Source: Chthonomonas calidirosea (GTDB lineage Bacteria; Armatimonadota; Chthonomonadetes; Chthonomonadales; CAJBBX01). From it: DNA of 55,215 nt. The stretch covers positions 1,777 to 56,991 of the forward strand of contig DYKI01000013.1 of NCBI GenBank assembly GCA_020722705.1. The letters run 5' to 3'. The notes beneath the pieces were generated by a model, which searched no databases, was not told where the DNA came from, and was given only the letters and a program-made list of their open reading frames with translations. The position numbers and the translations under genes are program-made. Shown piece by piece: positions 34,075-43,470 of the stretch (position 1 is the first letter of the stretch; each line of letters starts with the position of its first letter).

Positions 34075-36873
34075 ATGGCAGAGATGGCAAAGGTCTACGA
34101 TCCGGAGCCTGTGGAGGCCCGATGGTATGCGGAATGGATGCGGCGGGATTTGTTTGGCGCCCAGCCCGGAGGAAACAAGCCCTACTGCATCACCATCCCG
34201 CCGCCGAACATCACGGGCAGTCTGCACTGCGGCCATGCCCTGAACAACTCCATCATGGACTGCCTGGTCCGATGGCATCGTATGTCGGGCTACAACACCC
34301 TGTGTCTGCCGGGAACGGACCATGCCGGCATAGCCACCCAGGCTGTCGTAGAGAAGCAGTTGGCGTCGGAAGGGCTTACTCGTCACGACATGGGCCGCGA
34401 CGCTTTCGTCGAGCGCTGTTGGAGGTGGCGACGTGAGTACGGTGATCGGATCATCATGCAGATGCAGCGCCTCGGATGCAGCTACGACTGGAGCCGAATG
34501 CGGTTCACTCTGGACGAGTCCTATGTCGAAGCCATCTATGAGGCATTCCTGAGGTGGTGGGACCGTGGCCTGATCTACCGAGGCGCACGCGTGGTGAACT
34601 GGTGCCCCCGTTGTGCTTCTGCGATATCCGACATCGAGGTGAGCTCCGACGAATGCCAGGGGCAACTCTATCACATCCGGTATCCCCTGGCCGACGGAAG
34701 CGGATACATAGTGGTCGCGACGACGAGGCCCGAGACCATGCTGGGCGATTCGGGCGTCGCCGTGAATCCGGAAGATGAGCGATACAGAGCGCTCGTCGGA
34801 AAGATGGTGCGGCTTCCGTTGACCGACCGTGAGATACCCATTGTCGCCGACAGCTACGCGAGAATCGAGTTCGGCACGGGGGCGGTGAAAGTGACGCCTG
34901 CTCACGATCTGGATGACTTCGAGGCGGGCCTGCGCAACAACCTTGAGCAGATCAAGGTCATCGGCGACGACGGCACCATGACGGAAGCCGCCGGTGCACG
35001 CTATGCGGGCCTTGACCGCTTTGCCTGTCGGGAGCGGGTCATCGAGGACCTCGCCGCTCAAGGTCTGCTGGCGGCAACCGAGCCGTACACGATCAAGATC
35101 CCGCGATGCGATCGCTGCAAGACGGTTTTGGAGCCCCTGCTTTCCGAGCAGTGGTTCGTCCGCCAGCGGGAACTGGCGCAGCCGGCCATCGAGGCCGTCG
35201 AGACGGGGCGTATCCGCTTCCATCCCGAGCGTTACAGCCGGATTTACCTGGATTGGATGCGGAACATCCGGGACTGGTGCATTTCACGTCAACTATGGTG
35301 GGGGCATCGGATTCCCGTCTGGTGGACGCAGGATGGGCGCTGCTCTGCCGGAAGGAATGCCGAAGATGCCGCCCACCGTCTCGGCGTCCAGGCGACTGAT
35401 CTGCGTCAGGACGACGATGTCCTCGACACCTGGTTCTCATCGGCGCTATGGCCCCACGCAACCCTTGGCTGGCCGAAGGATACGGATGACCTCAGACACT
35501 GGTACCCGACTTCGTTGCTCTCAACCGCGCAAGAAATCATCTACCTCTGGGTAGCGAGGATGATAATGACGGGCCTCGACTTCGTGGGCGAAATACCGTT
35601 TCACGATGTCTACATACACGCGACGGTGCTGGATGAGAACGGCGAGCGGATGTCGAAGAGCAAGGGCAATGGAGTGGATCCGCTGGACATGGTGGAACGC
35701 TATGGCGCCGATTCGCTCCGATTCTCGCTGCTCCAGCAAGCGGGCAAGAACCAGGACTTTCGTTTCAACGAGGAACGTGTCCGTCTGGCCAAAGCGTTCA
35801 ACAACAAGCTCTGGAACGCATCGCGGTTTGTCCTTGGCACGTGTGAAGGCATGGGAGCTGAGGAACGGACACGTGCAGTCCAGCTCATCAGAGACGGCAG
35901 CCTGAGCGGAGTGCCGGTCGAGAGCGACAATGTGTGGGATCGGTGGATCATGTCCCGCCTTCAGGCCACGATCGGGGCCACCAACGGCGCGCTGGCAACC
36001 TACGACATGGATGATGCGGCGCGGGCCCTGTACTCGTTCGTGTGGGATGAATACTGCGACTGGTACCTGGAAGCCGCCAAGATACGACTGCGCAATGAGC
36101 ACACGGCGCCCACAACTCGTGCCATCCTTCTCCATGTGCTCGATACGATCCTGAGATTGCTCCACCCGATGGTTCCTCACATCACAGAAGAGGTGTGGGC
36201 TGCCCTCCATGAGGCCATCGGCGAGGCGGAGTCGGACAGCCGCACATTGATGACCGCCACGTATCCGGCCTTCAATGAGTCGCACGTGAGCAGCACGATG
36301 GAGGAACGGGCGGCATTCCTGATGGACGTTGTGCGCGGCCTGCGCAATCTGAAAGCCGAGTTCGGTGTCGCGCCCGGGGCCCGCGTCCGCGCGGTGGCGG
36401 TGCCGGTATCGAGGGCGCATGGTCTCGTCTTGAGCGACAATGCTGTGGTGGTGGAAGGCCTGGCACGCCTGAGTGAGCTGATCGTGGCCGATGAGCGTCC
36501 CTCCGCCGGTGACGGCTGGGCCACGGCTGCGGTGGCGGGGGCAGAGATCGCGGTTGACATCGGCTCGGCCCTTGATGTCGAGAAGGAGCGCGAGCGGGTG
36601 GCGAGGGAGCTCGCTCAAGCCGAGGCGGAGCTTGAGCGGTCAACGGCGCGCCTGGGCAACCCGCAGTTCGTGGAGCGGGCTCCTGCGCACGTCGTGGAGA
36701 AGGAAAAAGCGCAACGGGCGGGGCATGAAGAGAGGGTTCGGCAGCTTCGCATGAAGGATCAAGCGCTTGCGGCGCTCGGGGCAGCAAGCGGAACTGCCGG
36801 TTCCGGACGCGCCGAGCCAATGCAGGCGGGCGCGCCCAGTGACGGCGAACCCAGGGGGGATGGAGATGGCTAG
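34075..36873 (+). CDS. valS: Valyl-tRNA synthetase
   Basis: ValS charges tRNA-Val and edits misactivated threonine. The 932-residue class I synthetase has the HIGH-type motif HCGH (51-54) after PPPNITGSL, a CP1 editing domain ([15 protein letters not shown]), the second class I motif RMSKS (525-529) and a C-terminal coiled-coil arm ([23 protein letters not shown]...). The ATG at 34075 follows AAGAGGAGAG; the frame is open upstream through the T-box leader, but that part is not coding. The last 30 residues are low-complexity Gly/Ala and overlap the rph start by 8 bp. Expression is under T-box control. Confidence 0.97.
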   Translation: MAEMAKVYDPEPVEARWYAEWMRRDLFGAQPGGNKPYCITIPPPNITGSLHCGHALNNSIMDCLVRWHRMSGYNTLCLPGTDHAGIATQAVVEKQLASEGLTRHDMGRDAFVERCWRWRREYGDRIIMQMQRLGCSYDWSRMRFTLDESYVEAIYEAFLRWWDRGLIYRGARVVNWCPRCASAISDIEVSSDECQGQLYHIRYPLADGSGYIVVATTRPETMLGDSGVAVNPEDERYRALVGKMVRLPLTDREIPIVADSYARIEFGTGAVKVTPAHDLDDFEAGLRNNLEQIKVIGDDGTMTEAAGARYAGLDRFACRERVIEDLAAQGLLAATEPYTIKIPRCDRCKTVLEPLLSEQWFVRQRELAQPAIEAVETGRIRFHPERYSRIYLDWMRNIRDWCISRQLWWGHRIPVWWTQDGRCSAGRNAEDAAHRLGVQATDLRQDDDVLDTWFSSALWPHATLGWPKDTDDLRHWYPTSLLSTAQEIIYLWVARMIMTGLDFVGEIPFHDVYIHATVLDENGERMSKSKGNGVDPLDMVERYGADSLRFSLLQQAGKNQDFRFNEERVRLAKAFNNKLWNASRFVLGTCEGMGAEERTRAVQLIRDGSLSGVPVESDNVWDRWIMSRLQATIGATNGALATYDMDDAARALYSFVWDEYCDWYLEAAKIRLRNEHTAPTTRAILLHVLDTILRLLHPMVPHITEEVWAALHEAIGEAESDSRTLMTATYPAFNESHVSSTMEERAAFLMDVVRGLRNLKAEFGVAPGARVRAVAVPVSRAHGLVLSDNAVVVEGLARLSELIVADERPSAGDGWATAAVAGAEIAVDIGSALDVEKERERVARELAQAEAELERSTARLGNPQFVERAPAHVVEKEKAQRAGHEERVRQLRMKDQALAALGAASGTAGSGRAEPMQAGAPSDGEPRGDGDG

Positions 36874-37588
36874 GTTCGATGGCCGAGAATGGAATCAAAT
36901 CCGGTCGGTGCGAATAGAGCGGGGTTACTTGCCGAGCGCTGAGGGATCGTGCGTGATCACCATAGGGAAGACCAAGGTGATCTGTGCCGCGAGTGTGGAG
37001 GACCGGGTTCCGCCTTTCCTGAAGAACACCGGCAAAGGATGGGTGACGGCCGAGTACGCCATGATGCCGCGCTCCACCTCGGAACGCACGCCCCGTGAGA
37101 CCCGAGGGCCGGGCGGCCGCACCATGGAGATACAGAGGCTGATCGGGCGCAGTCTCCGTGCCGTGGTGAACACAGACGCATTAGGTGAGCGCACGATCAC
37201 CCTGGACTGTGATGTGGTGTGGGCGGATGGCGGCACGAGAACGGCCTCCATCACGGGGGCATGTGTGGCTCTGGCCGACGCGATACGGTGGATGACCGAC
37301 CAGCGGATGGTGAAAACGAATCCGCTTCAAGGGATGGTCGCCGCTATCAGTGTCGGGGTTGTAGCCGGTACCGAGATGCTCGATCTCTGCTATGAAGAGG
37401 ATCGGAACGCAGCGGTGGATATGAACGTGGTGATGACTGACAAAGGGCGCTTCGTGGAGATTCAGGGAACCGCCGAGGGTGCGCCGTTCGAGCGGCAGAC
37501 GATGAATCGCCTGGTGGACCTGGCCTCTGCCGGGATTCAGCATCTGCTGAGGCTGCAGCGCGAGGCGCTGGCGGGAGCATCGCGATGA
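36866..37588 (+). CDS. rph: Ribonuclease PH
   Basis: RNase PH is a phosphorolytic 3'-5' exonuclease that trims tRNA precursors. The 240-residue product begins [29 protein letters not shown] and has the PH-domain segments [24 protein letters not shown] and [20 protein letters not shown]. Two starts are possible, ATG 36866 or ATG 36860; AGGGGGG just upstream favours 36860, while the conserved N terminus fits either. It overlaps the end of valS and its TGA overlaps sixA (ATGA). Confidence 0.96.
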   Translation: MARFDGREWNQIRSVRIERGYLPSAEGSCVITIGKTKVICAASVEDRVPPFLKNTGKGWVTAEYAMMPRSTSERTPRETRGPGGRTMEIQRLIGRSLRAVVNTDALGERTITLDCDVVWADGGTRTASITGACVALADAIRWMTDQRMVKTNPLQGMVAAISVGVVAGTEMLDLCYEEDRNAAVDMNVVMTDKGRFVEIQGTAEGAPFERQTMNRLVDLASAGIQHLLRLQREALAGASR

Positions 37589-38073
37589 AGCTGATATTCC
37601 TCAGACATGGGATCGCCGAAGACAGAGCTCCGGACGGAACGGACTTCTCCAGGCGATTGACCGATAAGGGCGAGGAAGAGATGCGACGTGAGGCCGACGC
37701 CATGGCTCGGATCGGTCTCAAACCAGGCATCATCCTGACCAGTCCCCTGGTTCGTGCGGCCCAAACGGCCGAGATCGTGGCGCATGCGCTCGGCATGGTG
37801 GACAGAGTGCGAGAGGAGCCCAGGCTGGCCGGGTTCTCGCTGGAGCACTTGCGGACCGTGGTTACGGCTCACTCGGACAGGCGCTCCCTCATGCTGGTCG
37901 GACACGAACCCAGCTTCAGCACGGTGGTGGGCCAACTGATCGGCGGAGCCAACGTCCGTATGAAGAAAGGAGGCCTCGCGATTGTCGAGGCCGACGCGAT
38001 CGCCATCGGCAGCGGGACCTTGTTGGCCCTCGTTCCGCCTGCCATGCTCTTGCGCGGGAGCGAGAGCGAATGA
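37585..38073 (+). CDS. sixA: Phosphohistidine phosphatase SixA
   Basis: The 162-residue histidine-phosphatase-fold enzyme has the catalytic RHG motif (His8 in [10 protein letters not shown]), the [13 protein letters not shown] helix and the second active-site VGHEPSFS. In E. coli SixA removes phosphate from histidine residues such as those of the nitrogen phosphotransferase system. No PTS gene is in this window, so the target here is not known. It overlaps rph by 4 bp and the next gene by 4 bp, so rph-sixA-GNAT are coupled. Confidence 0.9.
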   Translation: MKLIFLRHGIAEDRAPDGTDFSRRLTDKGEEEMRREADAMARIGLKPGIILTSPLVRAAQTAEIVAHALGMVDRVREEPRLAGFSLEHLRTVVTAHSDRRSLMLVGHEPSFSTVVGQLIGGANVRMKKGGLAIVEADAIAIGSGTLLALVPPAMLLRGSESE

Positions 38074-38618
38074 CAGACGGCTCGAAGCGGTCCGTGCCGC
38101 AACTCCTCATGAGGCGTGATACGCTGACCGGCCTGGCGGTCTGTTCCGTTCCGCATGGGTGCTCTGTGCGGCGGGCTGTGCAGAACGACGAGGCCGGCAT
38201 CGCCGGCGTCTTGTCGAGGGCGTTTTCAGCGGACTGGGATGCCGACAGGGTAAGAAGCTCACTGACGCGAGCCCGCGACGTGGAGTCCGTCTACGTCGTT
38301 CAGGCCAATGAGCAGGTCGTTGGCACGGCTTCCGCGCGGGTGGACCCGGTTTCGTTTCCGGGTGAAGGCTACCTTCATTGGGTAGGCGTCTTGCCCGAGT
38401 GGCAGCGCAGAGGGCTTGGTCGAGCCGTGTGCGTTCGGGTCCTGCAGCGTTTCGCGGAGATGGGTCTGACCGGCGCAGTTCTGGAGACGGACGATCATCG
38501 GCTGGATGCCGTTCGGCTTTACCTGCGCTTGGGTTTTCGCCCTGCCAACCGCAACGACGGGGATCAGCAACGCTGGGAACAGGTGCTTCGTGCGCTTGGG
38601 GAACAAAAGGAGTGGTAA
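38070..38618 (+). CDS. GNAT-family N-acetyltransferase
   Basis: The 182-residue protein has a GNAT domain from about residue 32: VRRAVQNDEAGIAGVL, then LHWVGVLPEWQRRGLGRAV with the acetyl-CoA loop QRRGLGR, then TDDHRLDAVRLYLRLGFRP. The first 30 residues are not conserved, and the real start could be later (for example the GTG of VRRAVQ). The architecture resembles mycothiol-synthase-like or RimI-like single-domain GNATs. The substrate is unknown. ATG overlaps the sixA stop; the ThuA-like gene starts 1 bp after its stop. Confidence 0.88.
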   Translation: MTDGSKRSVPQLLMRRDTLTGLAVCSVPHGCSVRRAVQNDEAGIAGVLSRAFSADWDADRVRSSLTRARDVESVYVVQANEQVVGTASARVDPVSFPGEGYLHWVGVLPEWQRRGLGRAVCVRVLQRFAEMGLTGAVLETDDHRLDAVRLYLRLGFRPANRNDGDQQRWEQVLRALGEQKEW

Positions 38619-38619
38619 G

Positions 38620-39294
38620 TTGGCAAGGAACGCACTCATCGTCTGGGGTGGATGGGATGGCCACGAGCCGGAAGCCGTCGCCGCCCTGTTTCGTGATTTG
38701 CTCGAGTCCGAAGGCTTCGGGGTTGCCGTCGAAACCTCCCTCGACGCGTTCAAAGATCGAGCCCGTCTGCTGAATCTGGACCTGATCGTGCCTGTGTGGA
38801 CCATGGGGTCCATCACTGGCGACCAGTTGGCGCCGCTCGTCGAGGCGGTGACCAGCGGGGTTGGACTGGCTGGATGCCACGGCGGAATGTGCGACGCGTT
38901 CCGCGACGCTCCCGACTACCAGTTCATGACTGGGGGACAATGGGTTGCACATCCGGGGAACGATGGGGTCACGTACAAGGTACGGATTACGGGAGACCAC
39001 TGGATCACGCAAGGCATGCCCGATTTCGACGTAACGTCTGAACAGTACTACCTGCATGTGGATCCGTCAAACACCGTGCTGGCTGTGACACGCTTTCCTG
39101 TCGCCGATGGCCCGCACGCTCCGAACGGGCCGTTCGACATGCCGGTGGTTTGGACGCGCATGCACGGTCAGGGGCGAGTGTTCTACACATCGTTGGGGCA
39201 CACGGCAGCCGTGTTGAAGCAGCCCGAGCCCCTTGAGATTTGCCGCCGCGGGCTGCTGTGGGCGGCGAGGGCCATGCCCGATGGCAAGGAATAG
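38620..39294 (+). CDS. ThuA-like (trehalose utilisation) domain protein
   Basis: The 224-residue product is a ThuA-family protein with a class I glutamine-amidotransferase-like fold: ALIVWGGWDGHEP at the N terminus, GLAGCHGGMCDAFRDAPDYQFMTGGQWVAHPG in the core, and HGQGRVFYTSLGHTAAVL at the end. Family members occur with sugar oxidoreductases and may act on trehalose-derived or other sugars; their reaction is poorly defined. Start is TTG 38620, preceded by AAAGGAGTGG at 7-8 bp; the frame is open further upstream only inside the GNAT gene. No signal peptide is present. mrp follows after 3 bp. Confidence 0.88.
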   Translation: MARNALIVWGGWDGHEPEAVAALFRDLLESEGFGVAVETSLDAFKDRARLLNLDLIVPVWTMGSITGDQLAPLVEAVTSGVGLAGCHGGMCDAFRDAPDYQFMTGGQWVAHPGNDGVTYKVRITGDHWITQGMPDFDVTSEQYYLHVDPSNTVLAVTRFPVADGPHAPNGPFDMPVVWTRMHGQGRVFYTSLGHTAAVLKQPEPLEICRRGLLWAARAMPDGKE

Positions 39295-39297
39295 ACA

Positions 39298-40416
39298 ATG
39301 AGCAAGACAGTCGTAACTGATCAGGCGGTCCTGAACGCGTTGCGCGCGGTGATTGACCCTGACCTTGGCCGAGACATTGTGTCCCTGGGATTCGTCAAGG
39401 AAGTGCGGATTGATGGCAGTTCTGTGGGCGCGGTCATTCAGTTGACAACCCCGGCCTGCCCTGTCAAAGATCAGTTGCGGGTGCAGGCGGAGAACGCGAT
39501 TGGCGCTCTTCCGGGCGTCGAGCGGGTGAACGTCAGTATGACAGCGGCCGTCTATGCGCCGACCGAACGTGCGGGGGGCTTGCCGGGCATCAAACACGTC
39601 ATCGCTGTAGCCAGCGGCAAAGGAGGCGTGGGCAAGTCCACGGTGGCCGTCAACCTGGCGGTAGCGCTCGCCCAATCCGGCGCTTCCGTCGGATTGCTGG
39701 ACGCAGATATTTACGGCCCGAGCATTCCGATGATGATGGGCGCAGATGAGCAGCCCGAGTTCGACGGCGAACGAATCCAACCGCTGTTCAGGTTCGGCGT
39801 CAAGCTGATGTCCATGGGGTTTTTCATCGAGGAGGATCGAGCGGTCGTCTGGCGCGGTCCAATGATCGGGAAGGCGCTGCAGCAGTTCCTCCATGACGTT
39901 TCGTGGGGTGAGCTCGACTACCTCGTCGTGGATCTCCCGCCCGGTACCGGGGATGCACCTATGTCGCTGGCGCAGTTGATTCCCATAACCGGCGTCGTTG
40001 TTGTGATGACGCCGCAGGATGTGGCCCAGAGGATTGCGTACAAGGCGGTCCTGATGTTCGAGGTCCTCGGCGAGAGTGCAGGCAGGCCGCTCCCCATCCT
40101 GGGAATCGTCGAGAACATGAGCGGCTTCGCGTGCCCCAAGTGCGGCGCGGTGACGCATCCGCTTGGCAGTGCAGGCGCGCAGGATGCCGCGACTCGCCTC
40201 GGTGTTCCGCTCCTGGGTGTGGTGCCGATGGATCCTACGGTTACCGTGGCGGGCGATACAGGGCATCCGTCCATCCTTCTCGATCCCGATTCGCCTCAGG
40301 CCGATGCCTTCCGCCGCATTGCGGGGCAGGTTGCCGCACGGATCAGCGCCATCACCGTAGGCGGCTCGAAAGAGGCGTGCGGCTCGGCGGGAGCCTCGCC
40401 CTCCCTGGCGGATTGA
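39298..40416 (+). CDS. mrp: Mrp/NBP35-family iron-sulfur carrier ATPase with repeat-encoded tail
   Basis: Mrp proteins bind and transfer Fe-S clusters in an ATP-dependent way. The 372-residue product has an N-terminal MIP18/DUF59 domain (about 1-95), a P-loop SGKGGVGKST at about residue 105, DLPPGTGDAPMSL, and the cluster-binding CPKC (Cys279, Cys282). The last 15 residues, KEACGSAGASPSLAD, are not family sequence. They are translated from one copy of the 25-bp palindromic repeat (40381-40405), and the stop lies just beyond. The repeat has therefore either extended or replaced the native C terminus. The TGA overlaps the -35 box of the next gene's promoter. Confidence 0.94.
   Translation: MSKTVVTDQAVLNALRAVIDPDLGRDIVSLGFVKEVRIDGSSVGAVIQLTTPACPVKDQLRVQAENAIGALPGVERVNVSMTAAVYAPTERAGGLPGIKHVIAVASGKGGVGKSTVAVNLAVALAQSGASVGLLDADIYGPSIPMMMGADEQPEFDGERIQPLFRFGVKLMSMGFFIEEDRAVVWRGPMIGKALQQFLHDVSWGELDYLVVDLPPGTGDAPMSLAQLIPITGVVVVMTPQDVAQRIAYKAVLMFEVLGESAGRPLPILGIVENMSGFACPKCGAVTHPLGSAGAQDAATRLGVPLLGVVPMDPTVTVAGDTGHPSILLDPDSPQADAFRRIAGQVAARISAITVGGSKEACGSAGASPSLAD
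40381..40405. repeat. 25-bp palindromic repeat inside the 3' end of mrp
   Basis: This full copy of the GGCTCGGCGGGAGCC + TCGCCCTCCC unit is read in frame as GSAGASPS at the C terminus of Mrp. It is the only copy inside a gene that otherwise looks intact. Confidence 0.92.
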
Positions 40417-40441
40417 CCCGAGAACGCGACTGCTGTACAAT
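40413..40441 (+). promoter_or_regulatory. Promoter of the CsgG-like gene
   Basis: TTGACC (40413-40418), a 17-bp spacer and TACAAT (40436-40441) overlap the mrp stop codon. The predicted start near 40448 places the whole two-hairpin repeat at 40453-40509 in the 5' UTR. Confidence 0.7.
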
Positions 40442-40452
40442 CCATCCTGTGG

Positions 40453-40509
40453 GTTGAAGCCCTGAAGGGGCGAACCACCGTAGCCTGGTCCAGCGGGCCA
40501 GGAAAGGAG
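40453..40509 (+). repeat. Two-hairpin repeat, copy A, in the 5' UTR of the CsgG-like gene
   Basis: The element has a CCCT-GAAG-GGG hairpin, a linker CGAACCACCGTAG, a second hairpin CCTGG...CCAGG and ends at AAAGG, which runs into the ribosome site AAAGGAGGAG. A homologous copy lies at 43361-43412. It may be a widespread extragenic repeat, or a translation-control structure at this site. Confidence 0.75.
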
Positions 40510-40520
40510 GAGCATCGTCA

Positions 40521-41483
40521 ATGGGTACACGATCCCGATGGGCGATGTTGGTGATCGCGACGGTCACCATGGCGGCAGCTCGCGCCGATGCCCAACGACA
40601 GAAAGGCAGGCCTGTGGACCTGCCGGCCGGCGCACGTGTCGCCGTCGTGACGATGAACTCACATGGCGGAAGTCAGGTGGACACCGTTGTTGGCGACATG
40701 CTCACTACGGCGTTCCGGAATATGGGCTTAAGGGTGCTCGAACGTCAGGAGCTCGATGCGGTCCTGCGCGAACACAATCTTGCCAAGAGCGGCAACGTTG
40801 ACCCCCAGACAGCGGTCGAGCCGGGCAAGATCGTCGGAGCCGAGTACTTGATCGGCGCCAAGGCCACCGAGTTCGGTATCCGGGATACGCGGCACGGCGG
40901 CTTGTTTGGCCTTGGACCGTTCGGCGGCGTCCAGGTGCGCACAAGCACGGCGCGCGTCGTGCTCGATGCGCGCATCCTCGATGTGCGAACAGGCGAGGTG
41001 CTGGCCACAGCTACCGGTGAGGGCAAGATTGTCAACTACGGTGGCTCACTGATCGGCGGATCGTGGATCGGCGGCTCGATCGCACTGGGCGGCGTTGACG
41101 TCAACAGCCGGGAGTGGTCCGAGAGCCTCCTGGGGCGCGCGGCTCGGAAGGCAGTTGACAGCGTCCTCAAGGACCTCGTCGGCAGCGCTCCGCATGCGAC
41201 CGGACGGGTGCTTGCTGTGGCCGAGAATGGCATCGTTGTTGTTGGTCTGGGCCAACGCGACGGTCTTCGCGTCGGTGATACGCTCGATCTGCTGAGTGTC
41301 TCGCACATCCGGGATCGCGCCGGTGAACCCGTTTGGACCGAGGAGAGCGTCGTCGGAAAGCTGCGGCTCATAGAGGTGCGACTTGACCGCTCTAAGGCCG
41401 AGTCCCTGGAAGGACGAACGCCGGAGGAAAACATGCCAGTACGGAAAGCAGCCCGTGGGTCACGTTCGGCGGGTCGCGCGTGA
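40521..41483 (+). CDS. CsgG-like exported protein
   Basis: The 320-residue product has a signal peptide (hydrophobic WAMLVIATVTMAAARADAQ) without a lipobox, then a CsgG/TolB-like fold: VAVVTMNSHGG...VVGDMLTTAFRNMGLRVLERQELDAVLREH, KIVGAEYLIGAKATEFG, and VVLDARILDVRTGEVLATATGEGK. The C-terminal 100 residues (RVLAVAENGIVVVGLGQRDGLRVGDTL...) look like a FlgT-type C-terminal domain found with such proteins. It probably sits in the envelope, possibly the periplasm. True CsgG is a lipoprotein pore, so this is a relative rather than an ortholog. It has its own promoter, a structured leader and a strong AAAGGAGGAG site; nfo overlaps by 4 bp. Confidence 0.82.
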   Translation: MGTRSRWAMLVIATVTMAAARADAQRQKGRPVDLPAGARVAVVTMNSHGGSQVDTVVGDMLTTAFRNMGLRVLERQELDAVLREHNLAKSGNVDPQTAVEPGKIVGAEYLIGAKATEFGIRDTRHGGLFGLGPFGGVQVRTSTARVVLDARILDVRTGEVLATATGEGKIVNYGGSLIGGSWIGGSIALGGVDVNSREWSESLLGRAARKAVDSVLKDLVGSAPHATGRVLAVAENGIVVVGLGQRDGLRVGDTLDLLSVSHIRDRAGEPVWTEESVVGKLRLIEVRLDRSKAESLEGRTPEENMPVRKAARGSRSAGRA

Positions 41484-42343
41484 CAGCGTCTGAGCGCCTC
41501 ATTGGGGCGCATATGCCCGTCAATGGCGGCCTGAAGACTGCCGTCACCGGCGGCGAGGAGATCGGCTGCAACGCCGTCCAGTTGTTCACCGCGAATCCCA
41601 AGGTCTGGAACGCTCCGCCTCTGGATGAAGGCGACGTTGCGGCATTCCGCGAGACGGTGGCGTCCTCAAGTGTGCGCTTCCTGTGCGCCCATGATTCTTA
41701 CTTGATCAATCTCGCAGCTCCCAGCGCGAAGGTGCTGGGACCGTCGCTCAGGGCCTTTGCGCACGAGTTGGAGAGGGCAGATCAACTGGGAATCCCATGG
41801 GTCGTTACGCACATGGGTGCACATCTGGGCACGGGCGAGGATGAGGGCATCGAGCGTCTGGTGAACAGTGTGCGACGCCTGCTGGACGAGAGTGCAGGAC
41901 GGTCTTCGGGGATCGCTCTTGAAACCACGGCAGGCCAGGGGACGGGACTGGGCTATACGTTCGAGCAGCTTGCTCGCGTGCTCGATGGGGTCGGACCAAC
42001 CGAGCGTTTGGGCGTATGTGTAGACACGTGCCACATCTTCGCGGCCGGATACGACATACGGTCCGTCGAAGGCTATGAAACGGCGATGGCGAGAATCGAG
42101 GAGATCATCGGGCTCGATCGCGTGAAGATCATCCACTGCAACGACGCAAAGAAGCCTCTGGGCAGCAGGGTGGACCGGCATGCGCACCTCGGGCAGGGGG
42201 AGATCGGCCTGGAAGCATTCGAGCGCATCGTGAACGACCTGCGCTTGATCGGCATACCGCTGATTGTCGAGACGCCTGAAGCGGAAACAATGCACAAAGT
42301 CAACGTGGCGCTTCTTCGCAGCCTGATTCGCGAGGAGCCGTAG
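41480..42343 (+). CDS. nfo: Deoxyribonuclease IV (endonuclease IV)
   Basis: This 287-residue AP endonuclease cuts DNA 5' to abasic sites in base excision repair. It has the three-zinc TIM-barrel motifs: IGAHMPVNGGL, CAHDSYLINLA, THMGAH, ALETTAGQG, VCVDTCHIFAAGYD, RHAHLGQGEIG and LIVETPE. All expected metal ligands appear present. The GTG start overlaps the CsgG-like stop by 4 bp (GTGA). The small anchored-protein gene begins 4 bp after its stop. Confidence 0.96.
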   Translation: MTASERLIGAHMPVNGGLKTAVTGGEEIGCNAVQLFTANPKVWNAPPLDEGDVAAFRETVASSSVRFLCAHDSYLINLAAPSAKVLGPSLRAFAHELERADQLGIPWVVTHMGAHLGTGEDEGIERLVNSVRRLLDESAGRSSGIALETTAGQGTGLGYTFEQLARVLDGVGPTERLGVCVDTCHIFAAGYDIRSVEGYETAMARIEEIIGLDRVKIIHCNDAKKPLGSRVDRHAHLGQGEIGLEAFERIVNDLRLIGIPLIVETPEAETMHKVNVALLRSLIREEP

Positions 42344-42347
42344 CTCC

Positions 42348-42833
42348 TTGCGGGCGCCGGCGGCAGTCATTCTGGGTGTCGCGTGCGCGCTGGGGGTGGC
42401 ATGGCTTGCCTGGCGCATAGTCTCAACGCCGCCTCGAACAGGCGATTCACCGCATGCCGATGCCGCGGCTAAGCCCGTCTCGCCGCCGGCTTCCAGCTTG
42501 CCTGTGCCGCAGTCCGACGATGAGAAGCAGAGAGAACGCTGCCGCAGGTCCCGTGTGCCGTTCATGAACGCCATGCAGCACGACGCCGAAACCGTAGGCG
42601 CCACCATTGCGGTTGAGGATGACCTGGCGGAGTTGGTTGTGACATTGCCGGCGAGTACCGAAGACCTGGTGTCGGGTCTGCGCGACCGTGCGATCACGCT
42701 TGGAGCTGCCGAGAATGGTTTCAACCGCATCCGGTTCATGGTCGCCGATCCGGAGCGACGCGGCAAACCGCCCGTTCTTGTGGCGGAGGTCACCCGGAAC
42801 GCTGACGGCCGATGGATCACGTTCCTTCGTTGA
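42348..42833 (+). CDS. Small membrane-anchored protein of unknown function
   Basis: The 161-residue product starts with a single hydrophobic helix (AAVILGVACALGVAWLAWRIV) after a short basic end, then a Pro/Ala/Ser-rich linker, then a domain of about 100 residues (ETVGATIAVEDDLAELVVTLPASTEDL... to WITFLR) with alternating strands and helices. The helix suggests a membrane anchor with the domain outside. I recognise no family. The TTG start is 4 bp after the nfo stop, so it is probably co-transcribed with nfo. Confidence 0.6.
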   Translation: MRAPAAVILGVACALGVAWLAWRIVSTPPRTGDSPHADAAAKPVSPPASSLPVPQSDDEKQRERCRRSRVPFMNAMQHDAETVGATIAVEDDLAELVVTLPASTEDLVSGLRDRAITLGAAENGFNRIRFMVADPERRGKPPVLVAEVTRNADGRWITFLR

Positions 42834-43360
42834 TGCGGCAAGACGCTGGGCGTTGTTCACGGACGACGGGTGGGATGACAGGATGCGAGGGTGGCTTATG
42901 TGCGGAGTGCTGGTTCCCGGCACCGTATCGGGGCAACAGCTCGGGGACTGGGCAAAGCATCGGGCCATCGTGAACTTCATTGCCATCCGCGATGGTGTGG
43001 CGCAGTTCTCTGCCTGTCTGAACACCCATGCGTATTTGGCGCGCGCCGGGTGATCGTCGGCTTCCATGCGATGCTCGCAGACGGAATGGCGCGCCGACCC
43101 GCTACGGCGTTGTCGGGTTCGCTGTCTCGGCCGTTGCGCATGCTGACCTGGATGCGCGCGTGAATCTGGTGCGCCGCTTCCCGCCGGATCGCATCATCGT
43201 TAACCTGCGGCATCATGGGGCAAGCCTCCACAGTCTGCTTCTGTCGAATGAGCGAAACGGCGGCGGTTGGCGGGTGAAGCCGTACGGATCGAGGACTCCA
43301 CCGAAAACGCCACGGTGTTCGCGCGATACCGATAGCCCGTCGGAGGGATGACGTTCCGGA
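42834..43360 (+). pseudogene. Possible decayed coding region
   Basis: No intact gene fills this stretch of over 500 bp. Protein-like stretches appear in successive plus-strand frames: one starting ATG 42883 (GWLMCGVLVPGTVSGQQLGDW... to 43053), one around 43110-43280 (ARVNLVRRFPPDRIIVNL...), and a last ending at a TAG near 43338 (IEDSTENATVFARYR). The pattern fits a gene broken by two or more frameshifts, but no family is recognised and chance open frames in GC-rich DNA are possible. Confidence 0.3.
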
Positions 43361-43412
43361 GTCGAGCCCTGTAAGGGCGAATCATCGTAGCCGGATCCAA
43401 CGGGCCGGAAGG
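43361..43412 (+). repeat. Two-hairpin repeat, copy B
   Basis: This copy matches copy A (40453-40509): GAGCCCTGTAAGGGCGAATCATCG..., then TAGCC and a CCGG...CCGG hairpin ending in GGAAGG. The second stem differs from copy A on both arms (CCTGG/CCAGG there), so pairing is kept. It lies about 60 bp before the start of the large DUF4838 gene. Confidence 0.75.
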
Positions 43413-43470
43413 ATGACGGGTCCGACCGGCGAACTCAGCATACGATAGTCCAAAGTCGGAGGTCCGTTTC

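Noticed and set aside
39067-40530. Minus-strand open frame of 487 codons across mrp and the thuA-like gene
   Set aside because: It opposes two confidently identified genes and shows no family features.
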